Notes under the pieces: generated by a model
What the model was told of the DNA's origin: nothing
Seen by the model: the letters and a program-made list of their open reading frames with translations, nothing else
Databases searched by the model: none
Shown here: in pieces, positions 1 to 6,938 of the stretch
How the letters are laid out: each line of letters begins with the position of its first letter
Position numbering within the stretch: position 1 is the stretch's first letter
Program-made: the position numbers and the translations under genes
Assembly (NCBI GenBank): GCA_003133425.1
Contig: PKXI01000233.1
Location: 1-15,450, forward strand
From: Acidobacteriaceae bacterium
GTDB taxonomy: Bacteria; Acidobacteriota; Terriglobia; Terriglobales; Acidobacteriaceae
Direction of reading: 5' to 3'
Length of the DNA stretch: 15,450 nt

Positions 1-86
1 TCGGCATTGCCAACGGACTGAAGCCCGACCGCTTTGGCTGGCTGACGCCGGTGAATGTAATCGCTACTGAACCGGTTACGGCGTAA
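1..86 (+). CDS. 3' end of an unidentified gene (truncated by window edge)
   Basis: An open frame enters from the left edge and ends at a TAA at 84-86. The visible tail is about 27 residues and ends in WLTPVNVIATEPVTA. I do not recognise the family from so short a piece. It is taken as coding because the frame stays open to the edge and a strong Rho-independent terminator follows 19 bp after the stop, as expected for the last gene of a plus-strand transcript. It converges with the chitinase-like gene on the minus strand. Confidence 0.6.
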   Translation, partial: GIANGLKPDRFGWLTPVNVIATEPVTA

Positions 87-105
87 GGGACTTCAAAGCT
101 GTATC

Positions 106-144
106 CTACGGGCGGCCCACAGAAGGCCGCCCGTAGCTGTTTTT
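106..144 (+). terminator. Rho-independent terminator
   Basis: A perfect 12-bp stem is formed by CTACGGGCGGCC (106-117) and its complement at 125-136. The loop is 7 nt, and CTGTTTTT follows. The T-run lies only on the plus-strand side, so it terminates the gene ending at 86. The minus-strand chitinase-like gene converging from the right has no equivalent T-run after this stem. Confidence 0.9.
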
Positions 145-209
145 GGGTGTAAAGGTCGAATCAGGCGCTGAGACGCTTCGGCATCGGTGCGCAAAGCTAC
201 AGAAACTCC

Positions 210-1490
210 TCAGTATCCTGAGAGGTTCAACTCGGGTGTTCTCATCTTTGCAAACACTTTGTTTTTCAGCGGGTGATGCAAGGAGCGAAACACGGTGGTG
301 AGGAGCTCAGCATCGGCGGTATCGCCGCTGAGTTCCCAGATCATGATTCCGCCGAGGTGCTGACTACGGGAGTAACTGACTTTGTAGCGAACCGAGACGC
401 GGTCTTCATAGGTCCAGAAAGTCTGGCCGTCAAACAGCCACGGTGCCTGCGAGCGCGGGTCACGATACGCGGCGAAGGGTGCGGCGAGCGTACGGATGTA
501 GTTATATGGCCGGTCGCCACGGACAGCGCTGCCGGGCTGAAAGAGGCCGTTGCTTGTGTTCGAAACTCCGGTCCAACTGTACCCATAAAAGGGAAGTCCC
601 ATGAGCAATTTGCGCTCCGGAACTCCGTGAGCCCTGTAGCTCGCGATGCTTCGTTCAATGCTGCTGGAATGACCGCCGGCGAAAAGTGGTGCGAGGAGTC
701 CGGTGGTTTGGCTCCAGGGTCCTGCGTAGTCGTAGTTCATGATTCCCACCTGATCGACCAATGGTGCGATCGCGGCGAAATTGGTGCCGGGCAGCGCCTC
801 GGGACTCTCACCGACCGCGATGGAGAGTCGCAGGCCGGGACGGACGGCGTTCATCTGGCGGCGAAATTCCTCGACCAGGGCGCGGAAATCAGCGGCGTCG
901 TCGGCTTGAGGGGATTCCCAGTCGATGTCAACGCCATCGAACAGGCCTGGCTCGCTTACGCCAGCTGCGAAGTGGCCGCGAATGAAAGTGTCTACGCAGG
1001 AGGCCACGAAGGCGTAGCGGTTTTCAGGCTTTGCATCCAGGGCGAAATCGCTGGCCTTCCCTTCGAGGGAGATGAGGACTCTCAAGCGAGGGTAGCGGCG
1101 TTTCAACTCCCGGAGCTGGTGGAAATAGCCACGGAAGGGCGAATCGGGCCGGTCCGGCACACTGCTGACGCTGGTTTCGGCCGTATAGATCATGTTGAGA
1201 TCCGCATTGGGATCGGCCACCGAGCAGCGCCCGCCACTCACAGAGCCCTGCGAGTAATTGATCTGGTCAAGGTGCGCGGCACTGCCATTCGTGACCAGCG
1301 TCTTCAAGTAAAAGGGCCGCGGATAATAGATACCTCCCTGGGTGAAGTAACCAACCACAAGAGGATGATTGGAATGCTGTTGAACGTATGGAATGCCTGA
1401 GCCATGGGCACACAGGGGAAGAAGCAAGACAATGGCTGAGAGAAAGGCCGAGAATCCCGGTTTGAGGAAATGCGAGGGGAATCTGCCCAT
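210..1490 (-). CDS. Secreted glycoside hydrolase family 18 (chitinase-like)
   Basis: This is a predicted exported GH18 enzyme that cleaves beta-1,4-linked N-acetylglucosamine polymers by substrate-assisted catalysis. The chosen start is the ATG at 1490-1488. It gives 426 residues opening with a signal peptide (basic n-region, then hydrophobic core at about 13-27). A further-upstream TTG (1613) would add 41 residues with no signal-like character. The family signature DGVDIDWE lies at residues 185-192, with E192 the catalytic acid. The barrel strand MNYDY (251-255) supplies the expected Tyr and Asp, and the last strand has IMIWE with W385. The usual SxGG strand motif reads SLEG (141-144), which is unusual. 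The tail after about residue 405 is basic and has no recognised binding domain. The gene is divergent from pyrD. Substrate (chitin, peptidoglycan-like or other glycan) cannot be decided from sequence. Confidence 0.88.
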   Translation of the reverse strand: MGRFPSHFLKPGFSAFLSAIVLLLPLCAHGSGIPYVQQHSNHPLVVGYFTQGGIYYPRPFYLKTLVTNGSAAHLDQINYSQGSVSGGRCSVADPNADLNMIYTAETSVSSVPDRPDSPFRGYFHQLRELKRRYPRLRVLISLEGKASDFALDAKPENRYAFVASCVDTFIRGHFAAGVSEPGLFDGVDIDWESPQADDAADFRALVEEFRRQMNAVRPGLRLSIAVGESPEALPGTNFAAIAPLVDQVGIMNYDYAGPWSQTTGLLAPLFAGGHSSSIERSIASYRAHGVPERKLLMGLPFYGYSWTGVSNTSNGLFQPGSAVRGDRPYNYIRTLAAPFAAYRDPRSQAPWLFDGQTFWTYEDRVSVRYKVSYSRSQHLGGIMIWELSGDTADAELLTTVFRSLHHPLKNKVFAKMRTPELNLSGY

Positions 1491-1616
1491 GGTACTCAAT
1501 GAGACGCTACCTGCGAGGAAAGGGTGCAGCGGATATAGTTTTTTCTTATTCAGATATTTGGGGAACCGCCAAAGAATCTCCGCTTTTGAGCCGAACTGAC
1601 CTCGCGAGATCAAGTT

Positions 1617-1637
1617 GGCGCGCTAAACGTCCGCGCC
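1617..1637. repeat. Dyad in the divergent chitinase/pyrD intergenic region
   Basis: GGCGCG (1617-1622) and CGCGCC (1632-1637) form an inverted repeat around a 9-nt spacer, lying between the divergent starts at 1490 and 1733. It has the size of a dimeric-regulator operator. The arms are GC-only and short, so chance is a real possibility. I see no convincing -35/-10 pair for either gene here. Confidence 0.25.
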
Positions 1638-1732
1638 TAGAGAAAACCATGGGTGGCGCCCCGCCTGTAATTGCAGGTCGCCTTCCAGGTGCCGCGGCGG
1701 AATAGAATGAATAAAAGGAAGAATGCCGCCAA

Positions 1733-2659
1733 GTGAAACCCGACATGAGAGTGACGTTGGCCGGTCTCGAACTGACCAACCCCATCTTCGCCGCCAGCGG
1801 CACCTTCGGCTACGGCATTGAATTTGAAGAGATTGTCTCGCTGGATCGGATCGGTGGATTCGTTACCAAGGGAATCTCTTTCGAGCCAATGACCGGTCAT
1901 CCCGCGCCGCGCATTGTGCAGACAGCGGCGGGCATGCTCAACGCCATCGGACTGCAGAATGTGGGCGTCGAGGACTACCTGGAGCGGAAACTGCCGCCCA
2001 TGAAGCGCTATCCGCGCTGCAAGGTCATCGTCAACGTGTTCGGCTACACGGTGGTCGAATACATCCAGGTTATCGAACGGCTCAACCAGGCTGAGGGAAT
2101 TGCGGCCTATGAGCTGAATGTTTCCTGCCCCAATGTTCACGCCGGGGGCCTCGCATTTGGTGCCGATGCGGGTGAGCTGGAATACCTGGTCAAGCAGGCC
2201 AAAGCCGCTTCAACGCGTCCGCTGATCGTGAAGCTAACGCCCAATGTGACGTCGATCGCCCAAATGGCCAAGGTCGCTGCCGACGCCGGTGCGGATGCGC
2301 TAAGTCTGACAAACACATTTCTCGCGATGTCCATTGATGTCGAGACGCGACGTCCGCGCCTGAGCAATATTACCGGGGGTCTCTCCGGCCCAGCCATCAA
2401 GCCGATTGCTTTGCGAATGGTCTACGAGGCGGCGCAGGCCGTGAAGATTCCGATTCTTGGCATGGGCGGCATCGTCACCGCGGAAGATGCTGTCGAGTTT
2501 CTGCTCGCAGGGGCTACTGCCGTACAGGTGGGCACGGCCAATTACGCCGACCCGCGGGCCGTTGAACACCTGGTGCGCGGCCTTGAATCCTGGTGCCGCA
2601 GCCATCAAGTTGAACGGGTGGCCAGCCTTACCGGAGCACTTGAAGTTCCGCAAAAGTAA
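1733..2659 (+). CDS. pyrD: Dihydroorotate dehydrogenase, class 1B catalytic subunit
   Basis: This cytosolic FMN enzyme oxidises dihydroorotate to orotate, the fourth step of UMP synthesis. It has 308 residues, the normal length. The N-terminal region (NPIFAASGTFGYG, residues 16-28, then TKG with K46 and GMLNAIGLQN at 67-76) is typical of class 1B. The active-site base is C132 in NVSCPN, K167 sits in IVKLTPN, and GMGGI (243-247) and VGTAN (266-270) form the FMN phosphate site. The start is GTG at 1733, 11 nt after AAGGAAG (1715-1721). An in-frame ATG at 1745 is the alternative but lies too far from that ribosome site. Class 1B enzymes normally pair with the FAD/[2Fe-2S] subunit PyrK to use NAD+. 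No pyrK is present here on either side. Confidence 0.93.
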   Translation: MKPDMRVTLAGLELTNPIFAASGTFGYGIEFEEIVSLDRIGGFVTKGISFEPMTGHPAPRIVQTAAGMLNAIGLQNVGVEDYLERKLPPMKRYPRCKVIVNVFGYTVVEYIQVIERLNQAEGIAAYELNVSCPNVHAGGLAFGADAGELEYLVKQAKAASTRPLIVKLTPNVTSIAQMAKVAADAGADALSLTNTFLAMSIDVETRRPRLSNITGGLSGPAIKPIALRMVYEAAQAVKIPILGMGGIVTAEDAVEFLLAGATAVQVGTANYADPRAVEHLVRGLESWCRSHQVERVASLTGALEVPQK

Positions 2660-2704
2660 ACAGAGTGGCAAACGGCTCAAAGCTGAAAATAATCCCCTCA
2701 TTTT

Positions 2705-2769
2705 TTGTCCAAATCACGCACAGGAGAGCGGATAGCCGCGCCTGAGGCCAGAAGTTGTGATCCAAATCA
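2705..2769. repeat. Direct repeat of operator-like sequence, 53 bp apart
   Basis: TCCAAATCACGC at 2708-2719 recurs as TCCAAATCATGC at 2761-2772, matching 11 of 12 bases at an offset of 53 bp, about five helical turns. The right copy is the right half of the FNR/CRP-type dyad upstream of the hydrogenase genes. The left copy reads TTGTCCAAATCA (2705-2716) and is a degraded form of the same dyad. Same-face spacing would suit two regulator dimers acting on one promoter. Confidence 0.4.
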
Positions 2770-2771
2770 TG
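2756..2771 (+). promoter_or_regulatory. FNR/CRP-family binding site upstream of hydrogenase operon
   Basis: TGATCCAAATCA (2758-2769) has both FNR core half-sites, TGAT and ATCA, at the canonical 4-bp spacing. The outer consensus T and A are replaced. Read as a CRP site it is TGTGA-N6-TCATG (2756-2771), with one perfect half. Either reading points to a CRP/FNR-superfamily regulator. Its centre (2763.5) is exactly 61.5 bp upstream of the start point predicted from the -10 at 2813-2818, which is the class I activator position. The regulator itself is not in the window. Confidence 0.5.
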
Positions 2772-2783
2772 CTCGAAGCATGA
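2767..2783. repeat. 17-bp perfect palindrome fused to the FNR/CRP-type site
   Basis: TCATGCTcgaAGCATGA has two 7-bp perfect arms around a 3-nt centre. Its first three bases are also the last three of the upstream FNR/CRP-type dyad, so two regulators could not occupy both freely. It could be a second operator or a short transcribed hairpin if transcription starts further upstream. No T-run follows, so it is not an intrinsic terminator. Confidence 0.45.
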
Positions 2784-2788
2784 GCGAA

Positions 2789-2818
2789 TTGTAAGGGGTG
2801 ATTTAAAACACGTGTGAT
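2789..2818 (+). promoter_or_regulatory. Candidate sigma-70-type promoter for hyaABCD
   Basis: TTGTAA (2789-2794) and TGTGAT (2813-2818) are separated by 18 bp, and each matches 4 of 6 consensus bases. Start of transcription would fall near 2825, leaving a leader of about 124 nt before the small-subunit ATG. The boxes are weak, as expected for an activated promoter. The main support is the exact -61.5 spacing from the FNR/CRP-type dyad. A small GC-rich hairpin (GGCTC 2821-2825 with GAGCC 2831-2835) would be at the very 5' end of the transcript. Confidence 0.3.
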
Positions 2819-2948
2819 GGGGCTCACAGCGAGCCGTTCTTTCCGATAAGTACCTTCGATTCCGTCAGCCGGATAAACCCTGGATTTCAAATTCCTATTT
2901 TTTCGTCATCGGGGAAATGCCGGAACCTGCACACAGAGCGAGGTAGGT

Positions 2949-4037
2949 ATGGGACAGTCCATTTGGCAGTCGATGGAGCAGAAGGGCTACAGCCGCAGAG
3001 ATTTTCTACAGTTCTGCGCTGCGGCCGCGACGGTGGCCGGATTCGGTCAAACCGGCGTTGCGCAGGTAGTTTCTGCATTCGAGAAGAAAGATAAGCCGGC
3101 GGTGGTTTGGATGCACTTTCAGGAGTGCACCTGCTGCAGCGAGTCGTTCATACGGTCGTCTCACCCGATTGTGGCGGATGCACTGCTCGATGTTTTGTCT
3201 CTGAATTATTCCGAGACCTTAATGGCCGCGAGCGGCTTCCAGGCTGAGAAGAGCCTGAACGACACGATCGCGAACAACAAGGGTAAATACATCGTGCTGG
3301 TGGAAGGCGCGGTGCCTACCAAGGATGACGGCGTCTACTGCATGATTGGCGGCAAGACGGCGGAGTCGATTCTGCAAACTGTGGCGAAAGATGCCGCGGC
3401 GGTGGTTGCCTGGGGTAGTTGCGCGTCGAATGGATGCGTGCAGGCGGCCAAGCCGAATCCGACCGGAGCCACGCCGATTTACAAGCTGATAGACAAGCCG
3501 GTGATCAACGTGCCCGGCTGCCCGCCAATTGCCGACGTAATGATGGGAGTGGTGACTCACCTGCTGGTGCTCGGGCAGGTTCCTGCACTGGATAGCCAGG
3601 GACGGCCGAAGGAATTCTATGGTCGGCGCGTACATGACACCTGCTATCGGCGGCCCAATTACGATGCAGGGTTGTTTGTCGAGTCCTTTGACGATGAGAA
3701 CGCGCGAAAGGGATATTGCCTCTACAAGGTGGGCTGCAAGGGTCCGGTGACCTACAACGCCTGCTCGGTGGTGAAGTGGAACGAAGGCACCAGCTATCCC
3801 ATCCAGTCTGGCCACGGATGCATTGGCTGCAGTGAGGCGGGCTTCTGGGATAACGGCCCGTTCTACCAGCATCTTCCGTCCTTCGCGGGATTCGGCATTG
3901 AGAGTACCGCCGATACAGTGGGCACGGTTGTAGGAGTAGCGACGCTGGCCGGAGTAGCGGCCCACGCGGTGGTGACCAACGTTCGCAAGCGCAAAGTAAT
4001 TGCAGAAGTGCACGCTGAAGATCAAAAGGAGTCGTGA
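2949..4037 (+). CDS. hyaA: Group 1 [NiFe] hydrogenase small subunit, oxygen-tolerant type
   Basis: The small subunit relays electrons from the NiFe site of the large subunit to membrane cytochrome b. It has 362 residues, with a Tat signal SRRDFLQF (15-22) followed by an Ala-rich h-region, so the folded dimer is exported. The proximal-cluster ligands are C60, C62, C63 (ECTCC), C158, C163 (WGSCASNGC) and C191. These six cysteines match the [4Fe-3S] pattern of E. coli Hyd-1, including the two extra ones (C62, C163), and E119 stands where Hyd-1 has E76. Distal ligands are H229, C232, C257 and C263. Medial [3Fe-4S] ligands are C272, C291 and C294, with P284. A hydrophobic anchor (about 322-344) followed by RKRK ends the protein on the cytoplasmic side. 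The ribosome site GAGG (2940-2943) is 5 nt from the ATG. Subgroup 1d is favoured, but a related subgroup is possible. Confidence 0.95.
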   Translation: MGQSIWQSMEQKGYSRRDFLQFCAAAATVAGFGQTGVAQVVSAFEKKDKPAVVWMHFQECTCCSESFIRSSHPIVADALLDVLSLNYSETLMAASGFQAEKSLNDTIANNKGKYIVLVEGAVPTKDDGVYCMIGGKTAESILQTVAKDAAAVVAWGSCASNGCVQAAKPNPTGATPIYKLIDKPVINVPGCPPIADVMMGVVTHLLVLGQVPALDSQGRPKEFYGRRVHDTCYRRPNYDAGLFVESFDDENARKGYCLYKVGCKGPVTYNACSVVKWNEGTSYPIQSGHGCIGCSEAGFWDNGPFYQHLPSFAGFGIESTADTVGTVVGVATLAGVAAHAVVTNVRKRKVIAEVHAEDQKES

Positions 4038-4043
4038 GAGCCT

Positions 4044-5756
4044 ATGGCACGCGTAGTCGTCGATCCGGTAACTCGCATTGAAGGCCACTTGCGCATTGAG
4101 GCAGTAGTGGAAAACGGCGTCATCACTGACGCATTCAGCGCCGGCACCATGGTTCGTGGTCTGGAGAAGATTCTCATCGGCCGCGATCCCCGCGATGCCT
4201 GGGCTATTACCGAGCGCGTGTGCGGAGTTTGCACCACGGTGCATGCGCTCACCAGCGTGCGCGCAGTGGAAAGCGCGTTGGGGATTTCGGTGCCTCCTAC
4301 GGCCGAGATTATCCGCAATATCATGATGACCACGCAGTACGTGCAGGATCACGTGATCCACTTTTATCACCTGCACGCATTGGACTGGGTTGATATTGTC
4401 AACGCGCTGAAGGCCGATCCGAAGAAGGCTGCGGAGCTTGCGCAATCATTTTCCAAGTGGGACAAGAACACCCCCGCATATTTCTCCGCGGTGCAGGACA
4501 AGATCAAGGCATTTGCAGCCAGCGGGTTGGGTATCTTCGCCAACGGCTACTGGGGTCATCCGGCCTACAAACTGCCGCCTGAAGTGAACCTGATCGCGGT
4601 GGCGCACTATCTGGATGCCTTGGAATGGCAGAAGGAAATCGTCAAGATTCACGCGGTGTTCGGCGGCAAGAATCCGCATCCGAATTACCTTGTCGGCGGC
4701 GTGCCGTGCTCCATCAACATGAATGAAGTGGCGGCCATCAACTCGGACCGACTAAACCTCGTATCGCGGTTGATCAGCCAGGCAGACGAGTTCGTCAACC
4801 AGGTTTACATTCCTGATTTGCTTGCTGTCGCCTCGTTCTACAAGGACTGGGCGCAGTGGGGCGGCGGGCTGAGCAACTACATGAGCTACGGTGAATTTCC
4901 GACCAAGGGTTATAGCCAAACGGAGTCGTTCAAGTATCCGCGCGGTGTGGTGCTCAATCGCGACCTCAGCACGGTACATCCAGTGAACGCGACCGACTCG
5001 CAGGAGATCAAGGAGTACATCGCAAGCTCCTGGTACAGCTACGACGGCGGTGACGGCGTCGGCATCCATCCGTGGGCCGGCGAAACGAAGTTGAATTACA
5101 CGGGACCGAAGCCGCCGTTTGAGACGCTGGAGGGACACCAGAAGTATTCGTTCCTCAAGACTCCGCGCTGGAAAGATCAGGCGATGGAAGTGGGCCCGCT
5201 GTCGAGGCTGATTGTGGCTTACGCCTCAGGGCGCACCGACGTGCAGGAATTGGTGAAGGATACACTGGGCAAACTCAACGTGCCTGTTGCCGCGCTGTTC
5301 TCCACGCTGGGCCGGACCGCGGCTCGCGGCCTGGATGCAGCACTGGCGATGATCTGGCTCAAGGAGTTCTTCGGCGACTTGATGCAGCAGGTGAAGATCA
5401 ACGAAGTGTCAACCTTCAACGGCGAGAAGTGGGAACCGAAGAGTTGGCCGGCAGAGGCGGAAGGCGTTGGTCTCACTGAGGCTCCTCGCGGTGCGCTGGC
5501 GCATTGGATCAAGATCAAGAATGGCGCCATCGAGAACTATCAACTTGTGGTGCCGACCACTTGGAACGGCTCTCCGCGCGATGCCAAACAGCAGCGCTCA
5601 TCGTTTGAGCAGGCGCTGATTGGTACGCCGGTGGCCAGCCTCGAGCAGCCGGTTGAAATTATCCGGACGATTCATTCCTTTGACCCGTGTCTGGCCTGCG
5701 CCGTGCACTTGTACGATCCGCAGGGCAAACACCTTCACCAGGTTTCCTTCGAGTGA
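4044..5756 (+). CDS. hyaB: Group 1 [NiFe] hydrogenase large subunit
   Basis: This catalytic subunit holds the Ni-Fe(CN)2CO site that splits H2 into protons and electrons. It has 570 residues, the usual size. The L1 motif is RVCGVCTTVH, with C60, C63 and H67. The L2 motif is DPCLACAVH (547-555), with C549 and C552. These four cysteines are the metal ligands. The 15 residues after H555 form the tail removed by the maturation protease once nickel is inserted. There is no signal peptide; export is by piggyback on the Tat signal of the small subunit. The gene starts 6 nt after that subunit, with AAGGAG at 4026-4031. It is the second gene of a tightly packed four-gene unit. Confidence 0.96.
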   Translation: MARVVVDPVTRIEGHLRIEAVVENGVITDAFSAGTMVRGLEKILIGRDPRDAWAITERVCGVCTTVHALTSVRAVESALGISVPPTAEIIRNIMMTTQYVQDHVIHFYHLHALDWVDIVNALKADPKKAAELAQSFSKWDKNTPAYFSAVQDKIKAFAASGLGIFANGYWGHPAYKLPPEVNLIAVAHYLDALEWQKEIVKIHAVFGGKNPHPNYLVGGVPCSINMNEVAAINSDRLNLVSRLISQADEFVNQVYIPDLLAVASFYKDWAQWGGGLSNYMSYGEFPTKGYSQTESFKYPRGVVLNRDLSTVHPVNATDSQEIKEYIASSWYSYDGGDGVGIHPWAGETKLNYTGPKPPFETLEGHQKYSFLKTPRWKDQAMEVGPLSRLIVAYASGRTDVQELVKDTLGKLNVPVAALFSTLGRTAARGLDAALAMIWLKEFFGDLMQQVKINEVSTFNGEKWEPKSWPAEAEGVGLTEAPRGALAHWIKIKNGAIENYQLVVPTTWNGSPRDAKQQRSSFEQALIGTPVASLEQPVEIIRTIHSFDPCLACAVHLYDPQGKHLHQVSFE

Positions 5757-5761
5757 GGCCC

Positions 5762-6487
5762 ATGAGCACTCCTAGCACAGTCACAGGCAATGGCTTTTCG
5801 GACAAGGTTACTCATCCTGTGGAGTACCGGCGGATTTACGTATGGGAACTGCCGGTACGCGTCTACCACTGGATCAACGCGGTGACCCTCGTAGTCCTCT
5901 GCATTACCGGCTACCTGATCGGGGCTCCGTTGCGCGCTTTCTACGCGGCCGAGGCTTATCAGCAGTACTGGTTCGGATGGGTGCGGTTCCTGCACTTCCT
6001 GGCCGCATTCATCTATGTGTTCAATTTCGCGGCGAGGCTCTATTGGGGCTTCGTCGGCAACAAATACTCAAGCTGGCGTGCGTTCTTCCCGTTCAAGCGC
6101 TCGCAGCAGCAAGAGATCGTCGACGTCATCAAAGCCGACGTGTTTGAAACCAGGATGCACGGGCCAATTTCCACCGGGCATAATTCGCTGGCCGGGCTCA
6201 TTTACTTCTTCACGTTTTTGGCATTTGTCTTCCAAACCATTACTGGCTTTGCCCTCTATTCCAGCATGAGCAATTCATGGCTGCCACGAATGTTTACCTG
6301 GATTGTGCCTCTGATGGGCGGGGAATTCGGCGTGCGCTTCTGGCACCACCTGTTCCTATGGTTCTTTGTCACATTTATTGTCATCCACATATATCTTGCC
6401 TTCTATCATGACTACATTGAGGGGCGTGGCACGGTATCCTCGATCATAGGTGGATGGAAGTTTGACCGGGAGAAGAGTGGCAAATGA
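5762..6487 (+). CDS. hyaC: Hydrogenase b-type cytochrome subunit
   Basis: This integral membrane dihaem cytochrome b anchors the hydrogenase dimer and passes its electrons to quinone. It has 241 residues, with four predicted membrane helices at about 38-56, 76-95, 143-165 and 193-213. Candidate haem-ligand histidines are H36 (VYHW), H78 (FLHF), H195/H196 (WHHL) and H209 (VIHI). This matches the HyaC/HupZ family in length and order. The ATG at 5762 lies 5 nt after the large-subunit stop, with GAGG at 5755-5758. A start further upstream at 5687 would overlap the conserved L2 coding region and adds no family-like sequence. The gene overlaps the next one by 11 nt, indicating translational coupling. 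Confidence 0.93.
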   Translation: MSTPSTVTGNGFSDKVTHPVEYRRIYVWELPVRVYHWINAVTLVVLCITGYLIGAPLRAFYAAEAYQQYWFGWVRFLHFLAAFIYVFNFAARLYWGFVGNKYSSWRAFFPFKRSQQQEIVDVIKADVFETRMHGPISTGHNSLAGLIYFFTFLAFVFQTITGFALYSSMSNSWLPRMFTWIVPLMGGEFGVRFWHHLFLWFFVTFIVIHIYLAFYHDYIEGRGTVSSIIGGWKFDREKSGK

Positions 6488-6938
6488 ACCGGTAAAGACG
6501 CTGGTGCTTGGCCTGGGCAACGTCCTCATGGGCGATGAAGGCATTGGCGTTTATGTTGTAAGAGAACTGGAAAAGCACACACTGCCGGCAGGTGTGGAGT
6601 GCCTGGATGGTGGCACCGGCGGCTTCACGCTGCTGGAGCCGCTGGAGAACGCCGACCGCATCATCCTTATTGATGCGGCGTCCGACGGCAATCCTATCGG
6701 CACGGTCAGCCGCACTACGCCACGCTTCTCGCGTGATTACCCACCCACGCTCACTGCTCACGATGTCGGCATGAAAGACCTGCTTGACATGTTTTACATT
6801 CAGGGCGGGACACACGAAATTATTCTCTTCGCCATCACTATCGACCCGCATCAACCGATTCGGATGAGCCTTTCCGCAGAAGGGGAGAAGCACGCCGCCG
6901 CGGCGGTGGAGCAGATTCTCGCCGAACTGGGAGCCTAG
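6477..6938 (+). CDS. hyaD: Hydrogenase maturation endopeptidase (HyaD/HybD-type)
   Basis: This M52-family protease removes the C-terminal tail of the large subunit after nickel loading, letting the active site close. It has 153 residues from the GTG at 6477. The N-terminal strand LVLGLGNVLMGDEGIG carries nickel-contact E21. D66 lies in ILIDA, and H95 in TAHDVG. Together they reproduce the Glu/Asp/His nickel-binding trio of E. coli HybD at near-identical spacing. GGGAG (6468-6472) lies just upstream of the chosen start. An in-frame GTG at 6450 would add nine residues and remains possible. The ATG at 6484 is out of use because it hits a stop three codons later. It is the last gene of the operon. 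Its TAG stop abuts a palindromic element, and no hypA-F genes follow. Confidence 0.92.
   Translation: MANEPVKTLVLGLGNVLMGDEGIGVYVVRELEKHTLPAGVECLDGGTGGFTLLEPLENADRIILIDAASDGNPIGTVSRTTPRFSRDYPPTLTAHDVGMKDLLDMFYIQGGTHEIILFAITIDPHQPIRMSLSAEGEKHAAAAVEQILAELGA

Noticed and set aside
273..1400. A 375-codon open frame on the plus strand
   Set aside because: It lies wholly antisense to the GH18 gene. Its translation has no family motif or signal, and the minus-strand product has a full catalytic signature. It is a shadow of GC-rich codon use.
1491..1613. Upstream TTG start extending the chitinase-like protein by 41 residues
   Set aside because: The extension is not signal-like and would bury the clear signal peptide that begins at the ATG at 1490.
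3219..4445. A 408-codon open frame on the minus strand
   Set aside because: It is antisense to the hydrogenase small and large subunits, both certain by motif. The translation is His/Arg-rich and resembles no family.
6484..6495. The ATG overlapping the hyaC stop as the start of hyaD
   Set aside because: It is in another frame and meets TAA after three codons.
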